Part shown: positions 50,574 to 58,985 of the stretch, one piece after another | Position numbering within the stretch: the first letter of the stretch is position 1 | How the letters are laid out: the number at the start of each line of letters is the position of its first letter | Assembly (NCBI RefSeq): GCF_002179965.1 | Contig: NZ_NGUQ01000037.1 | Span: forward strand, 248,001 to 312,000 | Direction: 5' to 3' | DNA: 64,000 nucleotides | Source of the DNA: Pandoraea sp. PE-S2T-3 | GTDB taxonomy: Bacteria > Pseudomonadota > Gammaproteobacteria > Burkholderiales > Burkholderiaceae | The notes under the pieces: model-generated | The model's input: only the letters and a program-made list of their open reading frames with translations | What the model was told of the DNA's origin: nothing | Database searches by the model: none | Made by a program: the position numbers and the translations under genes

Positions 50574-51551
50574 ATGCTAGTGAACTGCGTGGCCTATGAG
50601 GATGGCCGCAAGATCGCCGACCTGCACCCCGATGAAATCTCGGACTATCTCGAACGTCCGCATTGCTTCGTCTGGGTCGCTCTCAAAGACCCCGGGCCCG
50701 GAGAACTCGCGCAGATGCAGCACGAGTTCGGCCTGCACGATCTCGCGGTCGAAGACGCGCAGCATGGTCATCAGCGCCCGAAGATCGAACAGTACGGCGA
50801 CTCACTCTTTGCCGTGCTTCACGTGCTCAACAAGGACGCCGACGGTGACTTCTCCATCGGCGAGGTCGCCATCTTCGCGGGGCACAACTACGTGCTTTCA
50901 GTGCGCTCAAACGCGACGCAGGGGTTAGGGGCCGTGCGAGCGCGTGCGGAGAAAGAGCCGCACTTGCTCAAGCAAGGCGCGATCTTCGTGCTCTACGCGC
51001 TCATGGATGCCATTGTCGACAGCTACTTCCCGGTGTTCGACGATCTCGAAGCGCAACTCGAAGCCATCGAGGAGCAGATTTTCGCGCGCAACGAGCCGGC
51101 CAAGGGGCGCGAGATCATCGAGGATCTGTATCAGCTCAAGCGGCGGCTCATCACGTTGCAACACGCGTGCGTGCCGCTCATGGAAGCGGTCAGCAAGCTG
51201 TTCGGCGCAATGGCCCCGAAGCTCTGCGGCGGCATGCAGGAATACTTCCGCGACGTGTACGACCATTTGCAGCGCATCACGAAGAACATCGACATGCTGC
51301 GCGAAATGGTGACCACCGCGCTCTCGGTCAATCTGGGCATGATCTCGCTCACCGAGAACGAGACGACCAAGCGGCTCGGCTCGTTCGCCGCACTGTTCGC
51401 GGTGCCGACGATGATTGCGGGCATCTACGGCATGAACTTCGCCGATATCCCCGAGTTGAAGTTTCAGTACGGCTATCCGGTCTGCGTGGGCGTGATGATC
51501 ATCATCGATCTGCTGCTGTTCCTGAAATTCCGGAAGGCGGGCTGGTTGTAA
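50574..51551 (+). CDS. corA: Magnesium/cobalt transporter CorA
   Basis: A 325-residue CorA-family channel: a large cytoplasmic domain with a long stalk helix (about residues 130-270) and two C-terminal TM helices, the first ending in the pore signature YGMNF (GMN at 286-288) and the last ending in the basic tail KFRKAGWL. It carries Mg2+ (and Co2+/Ni2+) inward. AAGGA lies seven bases before the ATG. Confidence 0.94.
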   Translation: MLVNCVAYEDGRKIADLHPDEISDYLERPHCFVWVALKDPGPGELAQMQHEFGLHDLAVEDAQHGHQRPKIEQYGDSLFAVLHVLNKDADGDFSIGEVAIFAGHNYVLSVRSNATQGLGAVRARAEKEPHLLKQGAIFVLYALMDAIVDSYFPVFDDLEAQLEAIEEQIFARNEPAKGREIIEDLYQLKRRLITLQHACVPLMEAVSKLFGAMAPKLCGGMQEYFRDVYDHLQRITKNIDMLREMVTTALSVNLGMISLTENETTKRLGSFAALFAVPTMIAGIYGMNFADIPELKFQYGYPVCVGVMIIIDLLLFLKFRKAGWL

Positions 51552-51610
51552 CGTGCGCGGCGGGGCAGTCTTCCGTGTCATGCGGATGTCGTTACGACCC
51601 GGCGCGCCTT

Positions 51611-51654
51611 GCCCTGTTGCCCGGTGGCAACGGGGCGGTAGCACCCCCTTTTTT
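51611..51654 (+). terminator. Terminator-like hairpin after corA
   Basis: GCCCTGTTGCC pairs with GGCAACGGGGC (one G-U pair) around a 4-base loop at 51611-51636; a run of six Ts follows at 51649-51654. The 12-base gap to the T-run is longer than usual. Confidence 0.5.
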
Positions 51655-51761
51655 CCGCAGTGACCGGCGTCGAGTAATTGCACTAGAATGCGTCAACACC
51701 GCGTCAGACGGTTGCCAAGGTTGAGAACTACAACAAACACCAGGCAAATAGGGGTCAGACA

Positions 51762-53009
51762 TTGAACGCACCACTCACGGGGATCCGCGTCATTGAGTTC
51801 TGTCGGGGCGCGGCGGGCGCTTATTGCGGCATGCTGCTGGCCGACATGGGCGCGGACGTCATCATGGTCGACGATCCGGTCGACGACATTTCCAACGAAA
51901 GCCAAGGCCAGCACGGTCCGCTCGGTGCGACCGCGCAGACGGGGTTACGCCGCAACAAACGTTCTGTAGCGCTCGACCTCGGCACATTGGAAGGCCGCAG
52001 CCTCGCTCACACGCTGGTGCGTGGGGCGCAGGTGGTCATCGAATGCCTGCCCGCAGGCACGCTCGTGCGCGCCGGGCTCGGCTATGAAGCGCTGTCGGTC
52101 GTGCAGCCGCATCTGGTCTACGTTTCCATTTCCGCATTCGGGCAAGATGGCCCGCGCTCGGCCGGTCATCCCGGCGTGCCGGCCATTGATGCGTTGCGCG
52201 GCATGTTGGGTGCCACACCTGGGCGTCAGGCGCCGCGCGATTTGCCTGTCGCGGACTTGGCGGCGGGGCTGTATGCCGCGTTTTCTGTTTCGGCGGCGCT
52301 GGTGGCCGCACAACAGCATGGGCGCGGCGTGCATATCGACGTGCCTATGCTGGGCGCCACGCTCGCGATCGCTGCCTTGCGGGCGGGTGAAGAAGCAGCG
52401 AACGCCGCGAGTGAACCGGAAGCGGTTGGCGGTATTCCGCGAACGGCCGACGATGCCCGTTTTGGCGGCCCGGCGGCACCTTGGCCGACGTTCCGTGCCA
52501 AAGACGGGTATTTCGGCATGGATCTCGACGGTCAGGCACATTGGCGGGCCATTTGTGCGCTGGTGCATCGCGTGGATCTGCTCGACGACTCGCGCTTTGC
52601 CAACGCACGGGAGCGCGCCCGTCATCAGGCCGTGCTGCGCGATGTGCTGGAACCTGTCTTCATGCACGACGATCGTGCCGTCTGGCTTGCCCGTCTGAGC
52701 GCTGTCGGCGTGCCGTGCACCCCCATCAGCACGTATTCGCGCGTGCTCGCCGATCCGCAAGTTGCGCATATGGGCTGGGTTCGGCCGATGGTGCTGCCCA
52801 GCGGCGAGACCACCCATACGATCGTTTCGCCGGTCCGCATGAATGGCCATGGGCCGGTGACGCATCGTGAGCCGCCCGCACCGGGGGAGCACACCGGTGA
52901 CATTCTGGCCGAACTCGACGCAGAGTCGGCGGCGGCCACGGTAACCGGCGAGGGCGCCACTGTCCCGCCGGCCGGCACATTGCTCACCGAGCCGCTGCCG
53001 AAAGACTGA
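51762..53009 (+). CDS. Family III (CaiB/BaiF) CoA-transferase
   Basis: A 415-residue enzyme. GIRVIEFCRGAAGAYCGMLLADMGADVI is the typical opening; the catalytic Asp165 lies in PVADLAAGLYAAF; GRGVHIDVPM and the C-terminal PCTPISTYSRVLADPQV are also family features. It moves CoA between two carboxylic acids. The start appears to be TTG at 51762, as no ATG or GTG lies nearby in frame before the conserved region; AGGGG is about ten bases upstream. It stands alone, and its acids cannot be guessed. Confidence 0.88.
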   Translation: MNAPLTGIRVIEFCRGAAGAYCGMLLADMGADVIMVDDPVDDISNESQGQHGPLGATAQTGLRRNKRSVALDLGTLEGRSLAHTLVRGAQVVIECLPAGTLVRAGLGYEALSVVQPHLVYVSISAFGQDGPRSAGHPGVPAIDALRGMLGATPGRQAPRDLPVADLAAGLYAAFSVSAALVAAQQHGRGVHIDVPMLGATLAIAALRAGEEAANAASEPEAVGGIPRTADDARFGGPAAPWPTFRAKDGYFGMDLDGQAHWRAICALVHRVDLLDDSRFANARERARHQAVLRDVLEPVFMHDDRAVWLARLSAVGVPCTPISTYSRVLADPQVAHMGWVRPMVLPSGETTHTIVSPVRMNGHGPVTHREPPAPGEHTGDILAELDAESAAATVTGEGATVPPAGTLLTEPLPKD

Positions 53010-53030
53010 CTCGACTGACCCGGCTCACCC

Positions 53031-53056
53031 CGGGCCGCTGAGGTTCCAGCGGCCCG
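53031..53056 (+). terminator. Hairpin after the CoA-transferase gene
   Basis: CGGGCCGCTG and CAGCGGCCCG form a perfect 10-base stem with a 6-base loop, 21 bases after the stop. No T-run follows. Confidence 0.6.
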
Positions 53057-53441
53057 CTTCGCTTGCCGTCCATCGCTTTGCGCGTTCTTCCTCCGCAGAC
53101 CTTCCTCCGGCCCCTTGCGGCCCATATCGCCTGATCGCCGGCGTGTCCACGCCTTCTGCGCTCATTTGTTCCTGATGCAACAGTTGTAACGCGTATTACA
53201 GGAAATATTACAAATCATTTGCAACTGGTGTTAAAAATAGGAATAATTCGTATTTACGAAATGCGATTCGTGGTCGGTATTGCATTGATTCGATGGCTGT
53301 AATTGGTAGTGGGCAGTGGATCAGGCGGGGGTGACGCAACGTCGTCCGCGTTTTCAGGCACCTGGCAAGTACAGAACAACGACAAAGCAAGACTGGGAGA
53401 CGGATCGCGGACAACCAGCGATCTCCAGGGGGGAATCCAAG
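53057..53441 (+). promoter_or_regulatory. Promoter region of the TonB receptor gene
   Basis: About 385 bases without a gene. Bases 53190-53300 are strikingly AT-rich for this genome (runs such as TTAAAAATAGGAATAATTCG), fitting a promoter and iron control. A long leader of about 220 bases then runs to the receptor ATG. The Fur-like box is listed separately. Confidence 0.55.
53204..53222 (+). promoter_or_regulatory. Candidate Fur box upstream of the TonB receptor
   Basis: This site, with core AAATCATTTGC, matches the 19-base Fur consensus at 12 positions by hand and sits in the AT-rich promoter region. Confidence 0.5.
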
Positions 53442-55682
53442 ATGCAAGTGGGACCGATGACGCTGCGTCGCTCGCAGTTGAGCGCAGCATTGGTGGGAAT
53501 TTTGAGTGCGCAAGGCGCCATGGCCGCAGATGCCGACGCCAAGAGCACGTCGACTGACGTGCAACTCCCGAGCGCCAACGTCACAGGCAATCGCGACAAT
53601 TTCAAGGTCGATTACTCGTCGTCGCAGAAATTCACGGCGCCGATCGTCGACACGCCGCGTTCGGTCACGGTCATCCCGGAAACCCTGCTGCAAAGCACGG
53701 GGTCGAGCACGCTCACGGAAGCCCTGCGTACGGTGCCCGGCATCACGTTCGGCGCGGGCGAGGGCGGTAACCCGCTCGGCGACCGTCCGTTCCTGCGCGG
53801 CTACGACACGCAAGGCAGCCTGTTCGTCGACGGCATGCGCGACGTGGGCGCTACGACGCACGAAATGTTCAACACCGAGTCGGTGGAAGTCGTGAAGGGC
53901 GCGAGCGGCGCCTACGGCGGTCGCGGCGGTGCGGGCGGCAGCGTCAACATCGTGAGCAAGGAAGCCAAGCTGGGCAACTTCGCGGAAGGCACGGTGGGCC
54001 TGGGCAACGCCAAGTACAAGCGTATGACGGCGGACGGCAACTGGCAGATCGGCGATCACGCGGCATTCCGCATGAACCTGATGGGTCACGACGCCGGTGT
54101 GGCCGGCCGCGATGCGATTTACGACTCGCGTTGGGGGATTGCACCGTCGGTCGCCTTCGGACTGGGAACGCCCACACGCATTGTCGCGAGCTACTACCAC
54201 ATGCAATCGGACGGTCTGCCGGATTCGGGCATTCCGTACAACTACGCACCGGGGCGCCGCACGGGGCCGGCTTCGGTCAATCCGAACAATTTCTACGGGC
54301 TGGACAATCGCGACTTCCGCACGACGTCGTCGGACATCGGCACGATCAAGATCGAGCACGACATCACGCCGACGCTCACGCTGCGCAACATGACGCGCTA
54401 CACGAAGTCGTCGCAGAGCTACATCTGGACGCAGCCGGACGACAGCCAGGGCAACGTGGCCAACGGCAAGGTCTGGCGCCGCGCGAACACGCGTGACAGC
54501 AACGTGTGGAGCATTGCGAACCAGACGGAACTGTTCGGCGAAGGCCATACGGGGCAGTTCAAGCACAGCTTCAACGTGGGCGCCGAGTTCTCGCGCGAAT
54601 CGAGCCGTAAGGACGCCTATACGGTGGCCGCAGGGAGCGGTTCGGGCACGGGCAATTCGTGCCTGCGCGGGGTGGGGGCAGCATCGGGCTACAACTGCAC
54701 GAGCCTCTACAACCCGAATCCGTACGATCCGTGGACCGGCAGCATTCGTCTGAATGACGACCCGGCATTCCAGCGCACGTTGACGGCGGCGATTTACGGT
54801 TTCGACACGATCGATCTGTCGAAGGAATGGCAGATCAACCTCGGCGCTCGCGTAGACCGCTATTCGACGGACTTCACCGATACGCGCGCCAACGGCGGCA
54901 AGTCGGTGTCGCGTGACGACACGCTGTTCAACTGGCAGGCCGGTGTGGTCTACAAGCCGCTGCCTTACGCAAGCGTGTATGCGTCGTACGCTACGTCGTC
55001 GACGCCGGCCGGCGCGTTGCTGGGCGAAGGCAGCGAGACGCAAGGTCTGACGCCGGGCCGTGGCGGTGTTGGCCCCAATGCTGCGGATCTCGCTCCGGAG
55101 AAGAACCGTTCGTATGAAATCGGTACGAAGTGGAATGTGCTGAACGAACGTCTGCTGCTGACGGCGGCACTGTTCTACATCGAGACGAGCAATGCGCGCG
55201 TGACGATGGCCGACAACACGTATGCCATGGTGGGCGGCAAGAACGTGAAGGGCCTTGAGCTGGGCTTCGCGGGCAAGCTGACGGACAAGTGGCAGGTGTT
55301 CGGCGGCTACACGTACATGAAGAGCGAGCTGACGGACAACGGCACGGGCACGGCGATCTCGAACAACGGCAACCAGTTCCCGAACACGCCGCGCAACAGC
55401 TTCAGCCTGTGGACGACGTACGACATCATTCCGTCGGTGACGGTGGGTGGCGGCGCGTTCTACACGTCGAGCGTGTTTGGCGATCCGGCAAACCTGCGCG
55501 AGATTCCGGCGTACTGGCGTTTTGACGCGATGGCGTCGTGGCGCGTCAACAAGCATCTGTCTGCACAGCTCAACGTGCAGAACCTGTTCAATCGTCGTTA
55601 CTTCGATCAGGCCTATCCGGCGCACTATGCGTCGATGGCGCCGGGCCGCAGCGCGATTGTCTCGCTCACGGCACGCTATTGA
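53442..55682 (+). CDS. TonB-dependent siderophore receptor (PiuA/Fiu-like)
   Basis: A 746-residue outer-membrane receptor. Signal peptide to about residue 29 (QGAMAADAD), plug domain with IVDTPRSVTVIPETLL, RPFLRGYDTQGSLFVDGMRD, FNTESVEVVKGASGAYGG and GGSVNIVSKEA, then a 22-strand barrel ending in VSLTARY with the terminal aromatic residue. The plug resembles the catecholate receptors Fiu and PiuA. It imports ferric siderophores with TonB energy. The ATG at 53442 has a good GGGGGGA upstream and is followed by a basic n-region; the 42-residue longer frame is not signal-like. One-base overlap with the Sel1 gene. Confidence 0.92.
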   Translation: MQVGPMTLRRSQLSAALVGILSAQGAMAADADAKSTSTDVQLPSANVTGNRDNFKVDYSSSQKFTAPIVDTPRSVTVIPETLLQSTGSSTLTEALRTVPGITFGAGEGGNPLGDRPFLRGYDTQGSLFVDGMRDVGATTHEMFNTESVEVVKGASGAYGGRGGAGGSVNIVSKEAKLGNFAEGTVGLGNAKYKRMTADGNWQIGDHAAFRMNLMGHDAGVAGRDAIYDSRWGIAPSVAFGLGTPTRIVASYYHMQSDGLPDSGIPYNYAPGRRTGPASVNPNNFYGLDNRDFRTTSSDIGTIKIEHDITPTLTLRNMTRYTKSSQSYIWTQPDDSQGNVANGKVWRRANTRDSNVWSIANQTELFGEGHTGQFKHSFNVGAEFSRESSRKDAYTVAAGSGSGTGNSCLRGVGAASGYNCTSLYNPNPYDPWTGSIRLNDDPAFQRTLTAAIYGFDTIDLSKEWQINLGARVDRYSTDFTDTRANGGKSVSRDDTLFNWQAGVVYKPLPYASVYASYATSSTPAGALLGEGSETQGLTPGRGGVGPNAADLAPEKNRSYEIGTKWNVLNERLLLTAALFYIETSNARVTMADNTYAMVGGKNVKGLELGFAGKLTDKWQVFGGYTYMKSELTDNGTGTAISNNGNQFPNTPRNSFSLWTTYDIIPSVTVGGGAFYTSSVFGDPANLREIPAYWRFDAMASWRVNKHLSAQLNVQNLFNRRYFDQAYPAHYASMAPGRSAIVSLTARY

Positions 55683-56461
55683 TGATGCGTATTGAACCGG
55701 CGCAGATTGCGTCGCTCACGCCTGCGCAGGTTCGCGACATCCTTGCGGGGCCGCCGGAAACGGCGGCCGCCTGGCTGGCCGCGGCCAGCCAGGCGGGGCA
55801 CGTCGATGCGCAGGTGGTCTATGCACAGTGGCTGCTCGACGGGCGCGGCGTGACGCGTGATGCGGCGGCCGCGCTCGAAGGCTTCAAGCGCGCGGCACAC
55901 GCCGGGCACGGCATGGCCGCGAACATGGCCGGGCGCTGCTACGAGAATGGTTGGGGCGTACCGGCTAGCGACGAGGTGGCGTTGTATTGGTACCGTCAGT
56001 CGGCCCGCCGCGACGAGCCGTGGGGCATGTATAACCTCGCGACACTGCTTAGTCTCGGGCGTGGCGGTCCGCAAGACCGCGGGGCTGCGCTTGAGTGGCT
56101 TCAGAAGGCCGCCGCGATGGGGCACGCCAAGTCGCAGAATCTTTTAGGTGGTTTTCACGAGGACGGTTGGGAAGTGCCACGCGATATCGCGTGCGCGTTC
56201 GATTGGTACCGGAAGGCCGCCGAAGGCGGTGATTTTCGCGGACAGTTCAACGTCGCGCGTCTACTGATCGGGCAGGGCGCTTTCGATCAGGCACTGGCTT
56301 GGCTTGTCCACGTGCCGGAGACGGCGACACCCGCTTTTCTCGTCAAAGCCGCTGAATTCCTTAGCCAAGCCCCGGATTCTCGTATTCGCGCGTTGGCCGC
56401 CCAATGGACTTCGGCCTCCGGTTCGTCCGCTTCGGCACCACTGGGCGCTTCAGCCGCCTGA
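55682..56461 (+). CDS. Sel1-repeat (TPR-like) protein next to the siderophore receptor
   Basis: A 259-residue protein with no signal peptide and about four or five Sel1-like repeats of 36 residues (for example AAHAGHGMAANMAGRCYENG, WGMYNLATLLSLGRGG, AAAMGHAKSQNLLGGFHEDG). These form alpha-solenoids for protein binding. Its ATG overlaps the receptor stop (TGATG), so the two are coupled. In Pseudomonas, a similar Sel1 protein sits beside piuA and piuC. Function unknown. Confidence 0.87.
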   Translation: MMRIEPAQIASLTPAQVRDILAGPPETAAAWLAAASQAGHVDAQVVYAQWLLDGRGVTRDAAAALEGFKRAAHAGHGMAANMAGRCYENGWGVPASDEVALYWYRQSARRDEPWGMYNLATLLSLGRGGPQDRGAALEWLQKAAAMGHAKSQNLLGGFHEDGWEVPRDIACAFDWYRKAAEGGDFRGQFNVARLLIGQGAFDQALAWLVHVPETATPAFLVKAAEFLSQAPDSRIRALAAQWTSASGSSASAPLGASAA

Positions 56462-56825
56462 TTTTCTTTCCGTATTTCGCATCGCCTGATTTCCTTCCCC
56501 CTTCAACACCCCAACACCTCCCCCCAGGACCGACCGAAGCCCCTCTCCGCTGCTCAGACAGTGTTCAACTCGCCTCGGAGAGGGGCTCCGGTCACTCCCC
56601 ACCACCGCCATTCGCACCTCCCGCCTAACCCCTCGCACCACCCCCATATCCCCCGCATCCCCCGCATCCCCCATCCCCCTGCATCTCTGCACCCCCGCAC
56701 CCCCGCATCACCCCCACACTTCTCGTATCACGCAGCGCCCGCTCGCCTTCTCCCTCGCGGTTCACTGCGCATCGCCGCACTTTCCGTTACCCGGCGGTTT
56801 CTATATAATCATTGGTCATAAGCAT
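56462..56825. other. Pyrimidine-rich intergenic region
   Basis: A 364-base gap without a gene. It holds a long hairpin (separate entry) and then a C/T-rich low-complexity tract at about 56595-56720 with irregular repeats of CCCCCGCAT-like units. The last 25 bases are promoter-like. Confidence 0.6.
56532..56593. repeat. Long inverted repeat downstream of the Sel1 gene
   Basis: GACCG-A-AGCCCCTCTCCG (56532-56549) pairs with CGGAGAGGGGCT-C-CGGTC (56576-56593): 17 of 18 positions, with a 26-base loop. There is no T-run after it. It may end the receptor operon transcript or protect its 3' end. Confidence 0.65.
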
Positions 56826-56834
56826 ATGACCAAT
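56804..56834 (+). promoter_or_regulatory. TATAAT and perfect inverted repeat at the TSUP exporter start
   Basis: A perfect -10 hexamer TATAAT at 56804-56809 is followed by ATTGGTCATA (56811-56820), four bases, and TATGACCAAT (56825-56834). The repeat would cover the transcription start and the first ATG. This is the position expected of a repressor operator. Confidence 0.65.
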
Positions 56835-57704
56835 AGTGATTTGGATGCGATCCAGATCGCCGACGCCGGAATCCACCCCATGCTGCTCGCCCCAATGAGT
56901 TCGTCACCAACGGCCGCCATCCTTGGCGCCGCCGTAGGGCTCGTGCTCGGTTTGACCGGCGCAGGCGGCGGCATCTTTGCCGTCCCTGCGCTAGTGTTCG
57001 GCCTCGGATGGGGGGTCCCTCAGGCAGGCCCCGTGGCGTTGCTGGCGGTCGGTGCCAGTGCAGCCGTCGGCAGCGCTCAAGGGCTGCGCGCCGGTCTTGT
57101 GAGATATCGGGCCGCGCTGCTGATGGCCGGCATCGGCGTTTGTGTCGCCCCGCTGGGTTCGTGGGTCGCGCATCGGCTGCCCGAACACTGGCTTGTCGGT
57201 CTCTTTGCATTCGCCATGCTGATCGTGGCCGCCCGTATGTACCGTGCCTCCCGAGGCAAAGGCGGTGTTGCGGGCAGCGTGGTGTTGCCACCACCGTGTC
57301 GGCTCGATCCGGCAACGGGACGACTGCACTGGACTCGCCGCGTTGCCAGTACGCTTGGCGCCATCGGGGCGGTCTCGGGATTCGCGTCCGGATTGCTCGG
57401 CGTGGGCGGCGGCTTCGTGATCGTTCCGGCATTGCGCCGCTTTTCGGATATCACGGTGCACGGCATCGTCGCGACGTCGCTGTTCGTCATCGCACTGATC
57501 TCTGCGGGAACGGTCGCGAACGCGTGGTGGCATGGCATGCACCCGGGCACGCAAGGCTGGCTGTTTGTGGCAGGTGCCGTCGCCGGGATGGTGATCGGCC
57601 GCATGCTCGCCCCCCGTCTGGCCGCAGCCCGGCTGCAACAACTCTTCTCGGTGCTGATGGCCCTCGTCGCTGCCGGCATGTTCTTCAAGGCATTCGGCGG
57701 CTGA
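56826..57704 (+). CDS. TauE/SafE (TSUP) family membrane exporter
   Basis: A 292-residue protein with about eight TM helices. The two TSUP signature stretches are GLVLGLTGAGGGIFAVPAL in the first half and GFASGLLGVGGGFVIVPAL in the second. Members export sulfite, sulfoacetate or other small organosulfur and thiolate anions. The first ATG (56826) lies inside the inverted repeat and has no Shine-Dalgarno; ATG 56880 (MLLAPMSSSP), nearer the first helix, is a good alternative. The substrate is unknown, as no sulfur gene is adjacent. Confidence 0.85.
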   Translation: MTNSDLDAIQIADAGIHPMLLAPMSSSPTAAILGAAVGLVLGLTGAGGGIFAVPALVFGLGWGVPQAGPVALLAVGASAAVGSAQGLRAGLVRYRAALLMAGIGVCVAPLGSWVAHRLPEHWLVGLFAFAMLIVAARMYRASRGKGGVAGSVVLPPPCRLDPATGRLHWTRRVASTLGAIGAVSGFASGLLGVGGGFVIVPALRRFSDITVHGIVATSLFVIALISAGTVANAWWHGMHPGTQGWLFVAGAVAGMVIGRMLAPRLAAARLQQLFSVLMALVAAGMFFKAFGG

Positions 57705-57723
57705 CTCTTACGGCTGACTCTTG
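57698..57723 (+). repeat. Tandem 13-base duplication at the TSUP stop codon
   Basis: CGGCTGACTCTTA is followed directly by CGGCTGACTCTTG. The gene's TGA lies in the first copy, so the duplication adds a second copy of the stop context. Confidence 0.7.
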
Positions 57724-58209
57724 CGGCCGGTTCGCGAGGGCGGTCGCACTCTGCCGTGCGTGCGCTCGCGAACATCATCGACAGTCCCCTCATCGGCACA
57801 AGTCGTCACATCCGGGTGCCGCGATATCGTTGCTTATGGATCCCTCGAAAATCGCAACGCTTTTCGAGTGAATTTTCGTTGTCCGGAAGCGACGCTTCAT
57901 CGGCGTACGCGAATGGCGATCCTGTCTCGTGTAGTGCGTCAGAGTGAATCTTTACGGCGCACGCCTGTCAATCACAGCGTCCGGTAAGCACTCGCGCTAC
58001 GTGGGGTGCGTCATTGCCGCATACGGTCTGACGCACTGTGCGGGCTTTATTTGGGCGTCGCGGGGTTGTCCGCCTATTTGGCCTTGGGATGTTTCCTATA
58101 ACTAATGCTAATACGTCCGAACATTGTGGACTTATCCTATATTTCTCCCGGTCGTCGACGGGGGCAAAAGGTGAGCCACTTGCCGACGGCACGACGGGGG
58201 ATTGAATTA
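57705..58209. other. Intergenic region before the lipoprotein gene
   Basis: A 505-base gap with no convincing gene. It is of mixed composition, becoming AT-rich after 58080 (CCTATAACTAATGCTAATAC), where the promoter of the lipoprotein gene probably lies. Confidence 0.5.
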
Positions 58210-58773
58210 ATGACAACGACGCAACGGATTGGCTTTGCGCTCACGCCGGAACGCCGCGAATGCAACGTGCCGATTCGGCGCACGCTGACAGGGCTGGCCG
58301 GAACGTTGTTGTTTGCGCTGCTGACAGGGTGTAGCGAGCATCAACCGCCAGGTGTCAGTCAGGCTTATGCCGACCATGACGCGCTCGAAGGCGCGACGCT
58401 GTCGCGCGCCGAGACGGCACCGCGTGAGGTGACGGCGCGCATGCGCCCCGTCGCCGCAGCGGTTGGCATGACCGGCACGCCGCAGGTGGGGCGCGTTGTC
58501 AGCGGCACCTACCGCTGGATGGCGGACTGGCCTGAGACCGACAGTGTGCATCTGTGGGAAGCCGCGGCCGGACCGACACGTATTCGCGTTGTCGGCCGGG
58601 CGCGAGACATGATGCCTTCCGCCGGTCTGCGTGGCGTGCGTATCCGGTACTGCATCAAGCCAGTCATCGGCAGCGGTGAAATGCGGCTTACGGGATACAA
58701 GACGTGCTCGTCGTGGACGACGGTCGATGGCACGTCGGTAACACCGGCCCCTGCGGCGGCAACTGCGGGATAG
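58210..58773 (+). CDS. Hypothetical lipoprotein
   Basis: A 187-residue protein with a long basic N-terminus, a hydrophobic segment and a lipobox LLTGC (Cys41). The mature part has beta-rich sequence (GRVVSGTYRWMADWPETDSV, LWEAAAGPTRIRVVGRA) and two Cys (RYCIKP and KTCSSW) that could form a disulfide. I do not recognise the family. GGGGGATT lies before the ATG. It lies directly upstream of the two-component genes on the same strand and might be an envelope sensor partner or simply a neighbour. Confidence 0.75.
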   Translation: MTTTQRIGFALTPERRECNVPIRRTLTGLAGTLLFALLTGCSEHQPPGVSQAYADHDALEGATLSRAETAPREVTARMRPVAAAVGMTGTPQVGRVVSGTYRWMADWPETDSVHLWEAAAGPTRIRVVGRARDMMPSAGLRGVRIRYCIKPVIGSGEMRLTGYKTCSSWTTVDGTSVTPAPAAATAG

Positions 58774-58985
58774 CAGGATCGCGGGGGAGCAGAAGGATCG
58801 CCGGACGCACACCCCGGTACCGGCCACCGCACCTGACCTTCGTCAACTGCATTGCGGTGACGCTTCTGTCATCTTTTTGTGTGCCGCTTCGTCACACATT
58901 CCTCTTTTGGGAAGCCATGACGCGTAGACACGCGGCGCTCGATCGCGCGCGCCCACGGCTGACTTCTTTTAAAAGGATTCCGCAC

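Noticed and set aside
53208-55625. 805-codon open frame on the minus strand
   Set aside because: Antisense of the TonB receptor; extremely Arg/Val/Ala-rich and without motifs. The receptor frame has clear family features.
56595-56720. Possible CRISPR-like or satellite repeat in the C-rich tract
   Set aside because: The units are short, irregular and have no spacers of constant length.
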